From: CBDBKL01 sp965206675
Lineage (GTDB): Bacteria > Bdellovibrionota > Bdellovibrionia > Bdellovibrionales > JAKFYE01
Direction of reading: 5' to 3'
Length of the DNA: 64,000 nt
NCBI GenBank assembly: GCA_965206675.1
Contig: CBDBKL010000008.1
Location: 496,001-560,000 of the forward strand
Below the pieces are notes generated by a model that had not been told where the DNA came from, did not search any database, and saw only the letters and a program-made list of their open reading frames with translations. The translations under genes and the position numbers were made by a program. Positions 34,309 through 44,139 of this stretch are shown here, piece after piece (position 1 is the first letter of the stretch; every line of letters begins with the position of its first letter).

Positions 34309-35316
34309 TTATTTAGAAGTAAGCTCCGGATCGTCAAATTGAAGACCTGCTGACTGAGCGTGTTCCTTTGTTGTCATAGATCGTGGCTTTGCTCCCCATG
34401 AAGTTACACCATTTAAGACTTGGTTGTGAGGATGCCCACCGTTTCGTAGATGGTTTGGTGTGATAGGGTGTGGAACGAGCTCCCATGCTCTTAACACAAG
34501 ATTTTCTTCAAATATAATATTGTCGTTATCGTCCTCAAGTTCAGCGTAGGATTTTCTGCTAGTTCCTTTAATGGGAATATCAGAAAGCTCTAATGTTATA
34601 GAGGAAATAGGATTAGGTCGTTGCCCTTGAGAAAAATTCTGAGGGTATGGTCTATTATAAGAGAAAGCTGGATTGATATGTGGATTTACCATTCTATCTC
34701 TTATTGGGTCATACCCGTAGTTTCTATTAAGCCCTGTTCTTTGGTAAAGATTCCGTCTTCCCTGATATCGGTGAGGGTAGTGACTGGCATATCGCTGATG
34801 ATATCTTGGATCTTGGGGAGGTATTCTGTAGTTGTTATTTCCACCTGCAACTCCTGTATGAGAGCGAGTTTTACGAGAGGCGCGTATTCGTCCATCAAAA
34901 GAAATTGTCTTATCTGCTTCATCATAACTATAGGGAACATTTGATGCTATGTAAGTGAGAGTGTTGTTATTTTCACCGACATATGAGGCACTAACTTTCA
35001 TGTTTACATGGAGTTGACCGTTTTCGTTAAAACGAAAGGCCACTTCTACCCCATCGAATCCATTGTCTTGGTCAGAAAGTGTATACGTTTTGGATTTAAG
35101 AGGATCTATTTGAATTGACTCTTTATCTTTGCTGTTGTCATACCTTTCAGGCGTTTCATATGTGAAAACCTGTCCAGAATTGTAAGGCATACCATATGGT
35201 CCGTAATTTCCATATGGTCCATAATTGCCATAAGGATAGCGGTTGTTATTTCCGCAAGCACTGGCGACAAGAAGTAATAATTTTACGAACATAAGTCTAT
35301 AAAGGTTGTTTTTCAT
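34309..35316 (-). CDS. Tyr/Gly-rich lipoprotein, unknown function
   Basis: 335 residues from ATG 35316, with GGAG 8 bp before; the frame extends upstream to 35361 but lacks a signal there. Lipobox VASAC, then a YGNYGPYG tandem repeat (residues 25-40). A beta-rich middle (VEVAFRFNENGQLHVNMKVSA) follows, then a low-complexity Arg/Tyr/Asn/Gly region (about 160-240). No family recognised. It is the last gene before rho and is divergent from it. Location is probably the periplasmic or outer face. Confidence 0.65.
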   Translation of the reverse strand: MKNNLYRLMFVKLLLLVASACGNNNRYPYGNYGPYGNYGPYGMPYNSGQVFTYETPERYDNSKDKESIQIDPLKSKTYTLSDQDNGFDGVEVAFRFNENGQLHVNMKVSASYVGENNNTLTYIASNVPYSYDEADKTISFDGRIRASRKTRSHTGVAGGNNNYRIPPQDPRYHQRYASHYPHRYQGRRNLYQRTGLNRNYGYDPIRDRMVNPHINPAFSYNRPYPQNFSQGQRPNPISSITLELSDIPIKGTSRKSYAELEDDNDNIIFEENLVLRAWELVPHPITPNHLRNGGHPHNQVLNGVTSWGAKPRSMTTKEHAQSAGLQFDDPELTSK

Positions 35317-35580
35317 GATTGTTCTCCATTTGATTGTTGGTAGATACAAGATTTCGACCAACCTCTAGTTCAATAAAATAGCATTTCAGAGAAAAAAAAC
35401 CTTAAGGAGTGCCGTAAATCGTCCGAAAAGACAAAAAAGGGCGTTGACAAATTTGATAGACTGATCGAACCTCTGCCCGGGCCCACAGGGGCATTTCTAA
35501 AAAGTTCAAGAGGCCCAATAATCAACAGGATCTAATTGTTAAATAATGAGTCAAAATATAAAGCAAGAAATGTTTATTGT

Positions 35581-35603
35581 CTAAAAGAGAAGAGATCTTT
35601 TAG
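35581..35603 (+). promoter_or_regulatory. Hairpin in the rho leader
   Basis: CTAAAAGA (35581-35588) and TCTTTTAG (35596-35603) form a perfect stem ending 2 bp before the ribosome-binding site region of rho. It may sequester or expose the site; a role in rho autoregulation is inference. Confidence 0.4.
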
Positions 35604-35619
35604 TAAGGGTAGGTGAAAG

Positions 35620-37158
35620 GTGTCTGACAAACAACAAAATGAGGGCTCATCTTCAATGGGTGAACGAGAAAAGTCTGGTAAATCGAGATTAAGAAGACAT
35701 TCAGAATCTGGTGGGGAAAGGCGACACCGCGGCGGCGGCGGGCGACGGAAAAAACCCATGAGAAATCGTAACTATAATAATAACAACAATGGGTCTTATG
35801 AAAATTATGACCCACCTCCTGTGCAGATGTCTGAGGATCCCTCATCCGAAGATATAAAAGAATCTGAAGAAAATGTTGTTCAACTCACAGAAGAAGAACG
35901 TCGCGGATTAAACACTAAAGATTTAAAATCAAAGAATATTTCTGAATTGACAGCTCTGGCAACAAAGTTGGGCATTGAGCATGCGGCAGGGTTGCGTCGT
36001 CAGGATATGGTTTTTGGAATTTTAAAAAGAGCAGCACGATTTGGGGATATTTATGGAAATGGTGTTATTGAAATTTTACCTGATGGTTATGGATTTTTAA
36101 GAAGTCCTGATTATAACTATCTTCCAGGTCCTGATGATACGTATGTAAATCCCTCTCAAATTAAGCGTTTAGGGCTTAGAACTGGAGATATCATTAGTGG
36201 TACGGTTCGTCCTCCGAAAGAGGGTGAGCGATATTTTGCTCTATTAAAGGTGGAGACGCTTAATTATGAAACTCTTGAGAAATCAAAAGAGAAAATTTTA
36301 TTTGATAACTTAACTCCTCTCTATCCAGAGGAGAAGCTGCAATTAGAGTATGATCCGAAAAATTATACAACACGAGCTATAGATTTAATGGCTCCTTTGG
36401 GAAAAGGACAGAGGGCATTAATTGTTGCACCCCCTAGAACGGGAAAAACCGTCCTATTGCAAGATATTGCCAACGCTATTTCTGTTAATCATCCCGATGT
36501 GATTTTAATTGTTCTCCTTATTGACGAGCGTCCAGAAGAAGTGACAGATATGTCCCGAAATGTAAAAGGAGAAGTGGTGAGTTCAACGTTTGATGAGCCC
36601 CCAACCCGTCACGTACAGGTCGCAGAGATGGTGATAGAAAAAGCCAAGCGTCTGGTCGAGCAGAGGAATGATGTTGTTATTCTTTTAGATTCTATAACTC
36701 GATTGGCGAGAGCCTATAATACAGTTGTTCCACCGAGTGGAAAAATTCTTTCTGGTGGAGTGGACTCCAATGCCCTTCATAAACCAAAAAGGTTTTTTGG
36801 AGCTGCCCGAAATATTGAAGAGGGTGGCAGTTTGACGATTGTTGCGACGTCTTTGATTGATACGGGTTCTCGAATGGACGAAGTTATTTTTGAAGAATTT
36901 AAGGGTACGGGAAATGCTGAAATTCATCTGGACAGAAAATTAATGGAGAAGAGAATATTTCCGTGTATGGATATTAATAAATCAGGAACACGTAAAGAAG
37001 ATCTGCTAATAGATAAAAATGATCTACAGAGATTGTGGATTTTAAGAAAAGTATTAGCACCAATGAATGTCGTTGATAGTATGGACTTTCTTTTGGGCAA
37101 GCTGACGGATACAAAAACCAATAGTGAATTCATTAAGAATATGAACGCTTCCTCTTAG
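35620..37158 (+). CDS. rho: Transcription termination factor Rho
   Basis: 512 residues with GTG start (alternative later ATG). The N-terminal ~90 residues are disordered and basic (RRHRGGGGRRKK, then Asn/Pro-rich). Next come the Rho N domain (LKSKNISELTALATKLG), the cold-shock RNA-binding domain (YGNGVIEILPDGYGFLRS) and the hexameric ATPase (P-loop PPRTGKT, then ILLIDERPEEVTDMSR and LDSITRLARAYN). It ends transcription on C-rich RNA in an ATP-dependent way. The basic N-terminal extension probably adds RNA binding, as in other extended Rho proteins. Confidence 0.97.
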   Translation: MSDKQQNEGSSSMGEREKSGKSRLRRHSESGGERRHRGGGGRRKKPMRNRNYNNNNNGSYENYDPPPVQMSEDPSSEDIKESEENVVQLTEEERRGLNTKDLKSKNISELTALATKLGIEHAAGLRRQDMVFGILKRAARFGDIYGNGVIEILPDGYGFLRSPDYNYLPGPDDTYVNPSQIKRLGLRTGDIISGTVRPPKEGERYFALLKVETLNYETLEKSKEKILFDNLTPLYPEEKLQLEYDPKNYTTRAIDLMAPLGKGQRALIVAPPRTGKTVLLQDIANAISVNHPDVILIVLLIDERPEEVTDMSRNVKGEVVSSTFDEPPTRHVQVAEMVIEKAKRLVEQRNDVVILLDSITRLARAYNTVVPPSGKILSGGVDSNALHKPKRFFGAARNIEEGGSLTIVATSLIDTGSRMDEVIFEEFKGTGNAEIHLDRKLMEKRIFPCMDINKSGTRKEDLLIDKNDLQRLWILRKVLAPMNVVDSMDFLLGKLTDTKTNSEFIKNMNASS

Positions 37159-37205
37159 CAAACTGATGTCGCTTTGGTTTGTATCTAGATTTTTTACGTT
37201 TCATT

Positions 37206-37333
37206 AGAGAACTTTTCTTAGCGGATTTCAAAAGCTCAAACAGTTCTGAGGGTTCGCAGCTCGTCTCTCCTTTCGGGAGATACGCCCTGCGCCTCAGAAA
37301 ACTCGTTTTGAAACCCACTAAGAAAAATTCTCT
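37206..37333. repeat. 128-nt interrupted palindrome between rho and prfA
   Basis: Nested arms: 37206-37221 with 37318-37333 (15 of 16 pairs), 37226-37233 with 37306-37313, 37244-37251 with 37292-37299, 37255-37259 with 37287-37291, and 37266-37270 with 37276-37280. All are collinear, so one long hairpin forms in RNA from either strand. It may be a structured RNA, a terminator-like element, or a mobile palindromic repeat. The 394-bp spacer holds no convincing gene. Confidence 0.75.
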
Positions 37334-37552
37334 CTGCAAGATTCTAAAATTATAAATTTATCTCTCTTCACGATACGCTCTGTGTTCAGAAAAGAAAAAA
37401 ATCTCTCGCTCTTTGAGCATCTTGTAATTCCCTTTGTTGTGAAAAGAGGTTAGATATATAGAGAAAATTTTTTTAATGATGTGGAAAAAAGTACTATTTG
37501 GCTTTAGGGTATTTTTCCAAGTTCTTAATAAGGATAAAAAAGGATTTGTATA

Positions 37553-38620
37553 GTGTTTGATAAACTCGATGATGTTGAAAAAAGATATGAAGATATCAGT
37601 TCTGAAATTCAGAATTTAGAGATTGCTTCTCAAAAGCAAAGGTATAAAGACTTGATGAAAGAATATGCCAGTCTGGGTTCCATTGTGGAGGCGTATAAGA
37701 AGTATAAAAAAGTAAAGGAAGATATTGAAGAAAGTAAATCTATATTAAATGAAGGTTTAGATTCTGAAATGAAATCTATGGTTAAGGATGAGATTGTCAA
37801 TTTAACGGAGAAATTGCAAGAACTCGAGGATCAACTTCAAACCCTACTGACTCCAGAGGATCCGAATGATAACAAGAATGTGATTGTTGAAATTCGAGCC
37901 GGTGCTGGGGGAGATGAGGCGAGCTTGTTTGCTCATGAGTTGTTTCGTGCCTATGCACATTTTGCAGATAGTAAGGGTTGGAAGGTTGAAACCTTATCTA
38001 TTTCTGAAGGTAATGTCGGTGGTGTTAAAGAAATTATAGGAATGATATCGGGTAAAAAAGTTTTCAGTCAGTTAAAATTTGAAAGTGGTGTGCATAGAGT
38101 TCAAAGGGTTCCGGAAACAGAAACACAAGGGAGAGTACATACGTCTACAGTCACAGTCGCTGTACTTCCAGAGGCAGAAGAGGTGGATGTAGAAATTAAC
38201 CCTTCAGAAGTAAAGGTTGATGTTTTCAGAGCATCCGGAGCGGGCGGGCAACATGTGAATACAACAGACTCTGCTGTTCGCATCACACATTTACCAACAG
38301 GTATAGTGGTCTCTTGTCAGGATGAAAAATCACAAATTAAAAATAAATCAAAAGCCATGAAAATTCTGTATGCCAGATTGCTGGATAAACAAAAAAAGGA
38401 ACTTGAGCAAGAAGCCTCTAGTGCCAGGCTTTCACAAATTGGTACTGGGGATCGGTCAGAGAGAATTCGAACGTATAATTTTCCACAATCTAGACTGACG
38501 GATCATAGGATTGGATTGACGACACATAATCTTTTACAAATTATGGAAGGTCATATGTCCGAAGTTATAGAGCCACTGAGGGCGCACTTTCAGGCGCAGG
38601 CTCTAAAGGAAGAGTCGTGA
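37553..38620 (+). CDS. prfA: Peptide chain release factor 1
   Basis: 355 residues, GTG start behind AAGGA. RF1 reads UAA and UAG stops and triggers peptide release. The GGQ motif is present (GAGGQHVNTTDSAVR), as is the start of the core (VEIRAGAGGDEASLFAHELF) and the C-terminal FPQSRLTDHRIGLT. It is followed at once by prmC, which methylates the GGQ glutamine. It overlaps prmC by 4 bp (GTGA). Confidence 0.96.
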   Translation: MFDKLDDVEKRYEDISSEIQNLEIASQKQRYKDLMKEYASLGSIVEAYKKYKKVKEDIEESKSILNEGLDSEMKSMVKDEIVNLTEKLQELEDQLQTLLTPEDPNDNKNVIVEIRAGAGGDEASLFAHELFRAYAHFADSKGWKVETLSISEGNVGGVKEIIGMISGKKVFSQLKFESGVHRVQRVPETETQGRVHTSTVTVAVLPEAEEVDVEINPSEVKVDVFRASGAGGQHVNTTDSAVRITHLPTGIVVSCQDEKSQIKNKSKAMKILYARLLDKQKKELEQEASSARLSQIGTGDRSERIRTYNFPQSRLTDHRIGLTTHNLLQIMEGHMSEVIEPLRAHFQAQALKEES

Positions 38621-39453
38621 TATTAGAAAAAGTTTTAGACCAGTGTTTATTAGAAAGAGGGGATCTGAAGAATGAACTACGGCATATCCTGTCTGATATT
38701 GTAAGCTGTAAACCATTGGATATATATTTTCAAAGTGACAGAGAGCTTTCAGAATCCCAATTGAATTCCTTTTATAAAAAATGGAGTCGATTGCTTCAGG
38801 GAGAGCCCTTAGCCTATATTTTAGAGAAGTGGGATTTTTATAGAAGAGAGTTTTTCATTAATTCCTCTGTTTTTATTCCTCGTCCGGAAACAGAGGAATT
38901 AGTAGAGTGTGTTTTAAGAGAGAATAAGAAAAAAAATCTCAAAATTGTAGATTTTGGTTCGGGAACAGGATGTATAGGGATTACTTTGGGATTGGAGATG
39001 CAAGATGCAGAGGTGGTTCTTGTGGAATCTTCAGAAGAGGCATCGCGGTTGATAGAAAAAAATATCAATAAATTAAGTGATAAGGAAAAAATAAATCTGA
39101 TCACAGCAAGAGTAGAGGATGTGAAATTGAAAGATAGGGATATCGTTGTTGCTAATCCGCCGTATATTTCTAAAACAGACCAATCCCTTGATGAAAGAGT
39201 TAAAAAATATGAACCTGAGGAGGCTCTCTTTGCTGGTGAAGGGGGATTTTCTTGTATTAAAACGTGGGCGCGAAAAGCGAGAGAAGTTTTACAAGATAAA
39301 GGAACTCTTTATATGGAGATTGGTTACACTCAGAGAGAAGAAACTATACGTATTCTTAGAGATTTGGGCTATGTCAGTGTGAAAGCGTATAAAGATCTAA
39401 GAGGTAAAGATCGTTATATTTCTGGAAAAGTAATGGAAAAGAGGAATGTGTAG
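38617..39453 (+). CDS. prmC: Release-factor glutamine methyltransferase
   Basis: 278 residues, GTG start within the prfA stop (GTGA). N-terminal helical domain, then the SAM-binding Rossmann domain (VDFGSGTGCIGITLG) with the NPPY motif (VVANPPYIS) that holds the glutamine substrate. The one-base overlap with murA (TAG/GTG at 39453) shows an operon. Confidence 0.95.
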   Translation: MILEKVLDQCLLERGDLKNELRHILSDIVSCKPLDIYFQSDRELSESQLNSFYKKWSRLLQGEPLAYILEKWDFYRREFFINSSVFIPRPETEELVECVLRENKKKNLKIVDFGSGTGCIGITLGLEMQDAEVVLVESSEEASRLIEKNINKLSDKEKINLITARVEDVKLKDRDIVVANPPYISKTDQSLDERVKKYEPEEALFAGEGGFSCIKTWARKAREVLQDKGTLYMEIGYTQREETIRILRDLGYVSVKAYKDLRGKDRYISGKVMEKRNV

Positions 39454-40712
39454 TGGATCAATTTATTATTCAAGGTGCACAGAAGTTAAATGGTGAAGTG
39501 AAAGTGAGTGGTGCAAAAAATTCTGTGCTACCACTTATGTTCGCTTCTTTATTAGCTGATGGAAGGCATGTCTTTAAAAATGTTCCCAATTTACAAGATG
39601 TTCAATTCTCTTGTTTACTCTTGGAATCTTTAGGTATGGAGACACGATTTTCAAATGGAGAATTGGAAATAATAGTCAACCGACCTAAGTGTTTTGAGGC
39701 CCGATATGAGTTGGTTAAGAAAATGAGAGCTAGTATTTTATGCTTGGGTCCGCTTTTAACAAGGTGGGGTGAAGCTGTTGTCAGTATACCTGGGGGGTGT
39801 GCGATAGGCACTCGACCTATTGATCAGCACTTAGAGGGGTTAATAGCTCTAGGGGCTCATGTAGACATTGAGGGCGGCTATGTCAGGGCAAAAGCTAAAA
39901 AGTTATGTGGTGCTCAAATTGTTTTTGATGGAATGACTGTGGGGGGAACGGAAAATATATTGATGGCGGCTGTTTTAGCAGAGGGGACAACTCGAATAGA
40001 AAATGCCGCTAAAGAGCCAGAAGTAGAAGACTTAGCACATTATCTTTGTGCTATGGGGGCAAAGATTAAGGGTATTGGGACCAGTATTATTGAGATTGAA
40101 GGTGTTGAAAAGTTGTCTCCTGCAGAACATACGGTGATTCCTGATCGTATTGAAACAGGAACTCTTTTAATAGCTGGGGCCATCACTTCTGGAGAGGTGA
40201 CCGTTCAAAATACAGAACCCAAACATATCAAGTCCCTCATAGATGTTATGAGGCAATGTGGAATTTGTGTGAGTGAGGAGGGTAAATCTCTACATGTTTC
40301 ACCTCATTCTGGGTATAAAGCGATTGATATATCAACGAATCCTTACCCAGGGTTTCCCACCGACATGCAGGCCCAGTACATGAGCTTAATGACTCAAAGC
40401 GAAGGAACAAGCGTTATTACAGAAAATATTTTTGAAAATAGATTTATGCATGTTCCGGAGTTGTTAAGAATGAATGCCAATATTACCTCTCGAACTAAAG
40501 TGGCTGTCGTTAGAGGAGAAGCGGGAGGATTAAAGGGGGCACCTGTAATGGCAACGGATTTGCGAGCGAGTGCGAGCTTAGTTCTTGCTGGGCTGGTGGC
40601 CAAGGGTGAGACGTGTATTCGGAGAATTTATCATCTAGACCGAGGTTATGAGAGGCTAGAGGAAAAACTTGTGCAACTGGGTGCTAAGGTCCTCCGTAAA
40701 AAGGGAAAATAA
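39453..40712 (+). CDS. murA: UDP-N-acetylglucosamine 1-carboxyvinyltransferase
   Basis: 419 residues, normal length, GTG start. First committed step of peptidoglycan synthesis: enolpyruvyl transfer from PEP to UDP-GlcNAc. Lys22 (VSGAKNSVLP) and the active-site Cys116 (SIPGGCAIGTRP) are present; this Cys is the fosfomycin target. Two inside-out alpha/beta barrel lobes are suggested by repeats such as FPTDMQAQ. A terminator follows at 40736-40773. Confidence 0.97.
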   Translation: MDQFIIQGAQKLNGEVKVSGAKNSVLPLMFASLLADGRHVFKNVPNLQDVQFSCLLLESLGMETRFSNGELEIIVNRPKCFEARYELVKKMRASILCLGPLLTRWGEAVVSIPGGCAIGTRPIDQHLEGLIALGAHVDIEGGYVRAKAKKLCGAQIVFDGMTVGGTENILMAAVLAEGTTRIENAAKEPEVEDLAHYLCAMGAKIKGIGTSIIEIEGVEKLSPAEHTVIPDRIETGTLLIAGAITSGEVTVQNTEPKHIKSLIDVMRQCGICVSEEGKSLHVSPHSGYKAIDISTNPYPGFPTDMQAQYMSLMTQSEGTSVITENIFENRFMHVPELLRMNANITSRTKVAVVRGEAGGLKGAPVMATDLRASASLVLAGLVAKGETCIRRIYHLDRGYERLEEKLVQLGAKVLRKKGK

Positions 40713-40735
40713 AGTTTTTCTTAAATTTTATAAGA

Positions 40736-40773
40736 AGGGGGACTTGTTTTTGTGGCGTTCCCCTGACTTTTTT
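40736..40773 (+). terminator. Intrinsic terminator after murA
   Basis: AGGGGGAC (40736-40743) pairs with GTTCCCCT (40757-40764, one mismatch), followed by TTTTTT at 40768-40773. It separates murA from the next gene. Confidence 0.6.
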
Positions 40774-40797
40774 AAGCTCTTTCCGTAAGATAAACAT

Positions 40798-43700
40798 ATG
40801 ATTCGGTTTTCCAATACAGATGAATTTATGATCCGAGACCAAAAGGGTCATACTTATGGTCCGTTTTCTTATGAACGCCTGGAAAAGTTAATTACCAAAG
40901 GCGTAATGGATGGAACTGAAAAGATCGCTGTTTATCCTGATGGACATTTTGTCGATATCTCAACTGTTCCTCAGTTCTATGATCGGCTTTTGGCTATTCT
41001 TGCTGATGGCGAAAATGAGATGTCTGAGCAGGAAAGGCACACGGAGTTTACAAGATATCAAAGTGAGATCTATGAAGAATCTGATATAAAACATGAACAT
41101 CGTGAGCGTGGAATTGCAATTAAAGAAAAAAGTTTGAAATCCACGCCATCTGTTAAAGAATCTAAAACAGAGATCTCAAGGTTTCCTGATAAAGTAGAAA
41201 AATCCTTATCTCCTCATAGGAATGATGATACAGAAGTTTTTTATCAAGATCCTGATGTAAAGGAGCATAGAGGAAAGAAATTTCTTAAAGTTGTCATATT
41301 TATTGGTCTTGTTTTCATTCTCTTTGTTTTACTATTTTCTGATTTGATTCAAGAGAGAGCTTCGGTCAATTTATTATCACCTTCAAAATCAGATGAGTTT
41401 GTCAGTGCCTCTTATCAGATAGAGCAATTAGGTAAAGCAAAAAAACTTTTTGAAATGGATACGTTTTCTGGGTACTCAAGGGCTCAGAAAATTTTAGTTG
41501 AGGTATTGGGGAAAAAGGTAAGAAATGATTTTTTCCTTGAGAAATTACCTAAAGATAAGAAGGTGCTTCTTCAAAGAGGAAATTATAAGGTTCATGGCCC
41601 TTTTTCTATAGATGAGGTTAGGGAAAAGACTAAAATGTGGGATGATATTTTAACGTATTCTATCTATCCAACGGATGATTTTGTTCGTATACCCGATTTG
41701 CCGTCGACTATACAGATATATGCCCTACTCTGTCTGTCTCATTTAGAACTTTGGCCACTATCAGATCAAACAGCGAAAGACTTGAGTACAGTCAATAGAG
41801 TGGCTAATGAAGCAATAAAATCCGACTCTATAGGATGGGCAGGTCAGTCTTGTCGGTATGTGCGCAGAAAGTTGGGTGGGCAGCTAAGAGGGCTAGAGGG
41901 ATTTGTTAATAGTGTTTTAAAATCTCATCCCGAAGAGGCTAATTTTTATTTTTATAAAGCAGAGATTTTATTGGAGAGGAAGAAATTCGAAGACAGTTTG
42001 GCCTATGTAAAAAAGGCAAAAGAAATATGGCCTAAATGGATTAAGCCATATATTTTAGAAGCGCGCTTAAGACTTCTACTAAATCAGGTTGATTCTGCAC
42101 AAAAGATATTGTCGGTTGTTGTTGATAAAGTTCCAAGACATGGAGAGGCTAAAATCTTGTTGGGGGAAATAGAGTATAGATTTTTGAACAACCCCAAAGA
42201 TGGAATTAAGCAAATTCTATCAGGTCTGTCTGTTGATAAGTTAAGAAGAGAAGTTTTTGTTAAAGCGCATACACTTCTTGCAGAATACTATATGAAGTCG
42301 GGAAAAAGAAAAGAAGCCTTAGAGAGTGCTAAACAGGCTTATAAGGCAGACCCTCTAAACCTAGAAATGAAGAACATTATTCTTAAAATAGGTGGAAAGG
42401 GCGAATTTACAAAATTAAAGTCTGACGATAAGAAATTGATTGCACAAGGTTTGCTTTATCAAAAAGGAAATAACTTTATAGAGGCACAACGAGAATTTAG
42501 AGAGGCCTACAAGTTAAACCCTAAAAATGCGCGGGCGGCCTTCTTAGCGGCAGAAAGCTTGTGGAAATTAAACCAAGTGACAGAAGCCATTAATTGGTTG
42601 AAAAAGGCTATTAAGGTAGATCCTCAGTATATAGATGCCTATTTAAAGTTAGCCGAGTTTTACACTCAAAGATACGATTTTGAAAAAGCTGTCTCTGCTT
42701 TAAGTAGGGCGGCAAAAAAGACTTCTGGCAATAGTTATAAAATTCATAAAGTTTTTGCGGGGTTGGAATTGAAACGCAGAAACTATGTGGGAGCTATACG
42801 TGAGGCGGAAAGGGCTCTTAAAAAATATGATTCTGATATAGAGACATTTCTTATCATCGCAAGGGCGTATCACGGAAAAGGTGATACTCAGAAGTCTTTT
42901 GAATATGCTGCAAGGGCTGTGTATTCTGACGAAAATAATATTCAAGCTCAGTGTACCTATGCACAGATGATGGCCCGTTTTCAAGGGGTGGCCGCAGCCT
43001 CGCAGTACTTAAATGGGAAGATGAGTTTATTACCAAAAGAAATATCCTATATTAAAACTTTAGCAAGAATTCATATGGAGGATGATAATCACACAGAAGC
43101 TCTTAATGTTTTAAAACCTTTGTTGGAGGGCTCTTCATTGGATAAAGAGTTGTGGATCATGGCGGGGGATATTTATCAAAATCTGAAAAAACCACAACGG
43201 GCTTTAAGAGCCTATTTATCTGCAGCAGAAAAAGATCCTTCTGATGCTCATCCTATTTTTCAAACGGGTAGGCTATATATGGGTACTCAACAATATAATA
43301 AAGCGATTGAGCAATTTGAGAGGGTCATAAAGATCAACGCTTTGTATCCCCTGGCTAACTATTATTTAGGGCTTGCCTATATGGAGATGGGAAATGCATC
43401 GAGAGCTCTTAAACATGCTAAATATGAAAAGCGTTACAATCCTCGTTTGGCTTCCGTTTATATATTAGCGGGCAAGGCTCTTATGAAAATGAAGCGTTTT
43501 TCTAAAGCGTCTGATGAACTTCGAAAAGCTATAAAAGCTGGGGAGAGAACCACGGAAGTCTATATTCTTCTAGCTAATTGTTATCGTGAATTAAATAGTT
43601 ATGATATTGCTTTGGAGATGTTAAAAACTGCGGAAAGTATTGAAAATGGTCGAGCGGAAGTACACCGTGAAATGGGATCTGTGTATTATGATATGGGGGA

Positions 43701-43806
43701 TAAGGCAGCGGCTTCTAATGCCTATAGGAAATATTTAAAACTGCAGCCCAATGCTCCTGATCGTGTACATATTGAATCACGTATTTTGAGCAGTGTTACA
43801 CAGTAA
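40798..43806 (+). CDS. GYF-domain membrane protein with many TPRs
   Basis: 1002 residues. A GYF_2-like domain at the start (HTYGPFSYERLEKLITKG), a charged linker, one membrane segment (about 164-182), then a second GYF_2-like domain (KVHGPFSIDEVREKTKMW, about 262-280) on the other side of the membrane, then a long TPR array to the end (about 340-1000; for example AAFLAAESLWKLNQVTEAINWLKKA, in parts). A cytoplasmic GYF and a periplasmic TPR scaffold suggest a bridge across the inner membrane. GYF modules occur in GltJ of the Myxococcus gliding machine, so a motility or envelope-complex role is possible but unproven. Confidence 0.75.
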   Translation: MIRFSNTDEFMIRDQKGHTYGPFSYERLEKLITKGVMDGTEKIAVYPDGHFVDISTVPQFYDRLLAILADGENEMSEQERHTEFTRYQSEIYEESDIKHEHRERGIAIKEKSLKSTPSVKESKTEISRFPDKVEKSLSPHRNDDTEVFYQDPDVKEHRGKKFLKVVIFIGLVFILFVLLFSDLIQERASVNLLSPSKSDEFVSASYQIEQLGKAKKLFEMDTFSGYSRAQKILVEVLGKKVRNDFFLEKLPKDKKVLLQRGNYKVHGPFSIDEVREKTKMWDDILTYSIYPTDDFVRIPDLPSTIQIYALLCLSHLELWPLSDQTAKDLSTVNRVANEAIKSDSIGWAGQSCRYVRRKLGGQLRGLEGFVNSVLKSHPEEANFYFYKAEILLERKKFEDSLAYVKKAKEIWPKWIKPYILEARLRLLLNQVDSAQKILSVVVDKVPRHGEAKILLGEIEYRFLNNPKDGIKQILSGLSVDKLRREVFVKAHTLLAEYYMKSGKRKEALESAKQAYKADPLNLEMKNIILKIGGKGEFTKLKSDDKKLIAQGLLYQKGNNFIEAQREFREAYKLNPKNARAAFLAAESLWKLNQVTEAINWLKKAIKVDPQYIDAYLKLAEFYTQRYDFEKAVSALSRAAKKTSGNSYKIHKVFAGLELKRRNYVGAIREAERALKKYDSDIETFLIIARAYHGKGDTQKSFEYAARAVYSDENNIQAQCTYAQMMARFQGVAAASQYLNGKMSLLPKEISYIKTLARIHMEDDNHTEALNVLKPLLEGSSLDKELWIMAGDIYQNLKKPQRALRAYLSAAEKDPSDAHPIFQTGRLYMGTQQYNKAIEQFERVIKINALYPLANYYLGLAYMEMGNASRALKHAKYEKRYNPRLASVYILAGKALMKMKRFSKASDELRKAIKAGERTTEVYILLANCYRELNSYDIALEMLKTAESIENGRAEVHREMGSVYYDMGDKAAASNAYRKYLKLQPNAPDRVHIESRILSSVTQ

Positions 43807-43838
43807 ATGAATTGGGGGATTTTAAAAGAGGATATGAC

Positions 43839-44135
43839 ATGAGTTCGCTTTTACAAGACATACCGAAAAATCTTAAAAAATCATCAGCTTCCTTTCTTTT
43901 ATTTCTGTTGAAACTATTGTCTGGTGTGTTTTTGGGATTAACTTTTGCTTTGGCTGGCGAAGAGATTGTGGGGTATGAGGGTTTTGCTTTTTGGTTTGTT
44001 TTAATTATGTTTACAGGTATTTTTTTAAGAGTGAGTAAAAATTGGAAATTTGGTGGGACCATTATTTTTAATTTAATTTTTGTACTCATGGCTCTTTTAT
44101 TTAGAATGTATGTTTTAATGGCTCCGGGAGCGTAA
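43839..44135 (+). CDS. Small membrane protein
   Basis: 98 residues from ATG 43839 (GAGGAT just before). Three hydrophobic segments (LLFLLKLLSGVFLGLTFAL, AFWFVLIMFTGIFL, IIFNLIFVLMALLFRMYVL). No family recognised. It sits between the GYF/TPR gene and serS with 5-32 bp gaps, so it is in the same transcript. Confidence 0.7.
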   Translation: MSSLLQDIPKNLKKSSASFLLFLLKLLSGVFLGLTFALAGEEIVGYEGFAFWFVLIMFTGIFLRVSKNWKFGGTIIFNLIFVLMALLFRMYVLMAPGA

Positions 44136-44139
44136 GAAA

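Noticed and set aside
34621..34944. ORF opposite the Tyr/Gly-rich lipoprotein
   Set aside because: Antisense shadow without start signal or recognisable domain.
35444..35472. TTGACA at 35444 as the rho promoter
   Set aside because: No acceptable -10 at 16-18 bp; left unassigned.
37133..37339. Leftward ORF across the rho-prfA spacer
   Set aside because: Its sequence comes from the nested palindrome and the end of rho; basic residues arise from the repeat, so a protein is unlikely.
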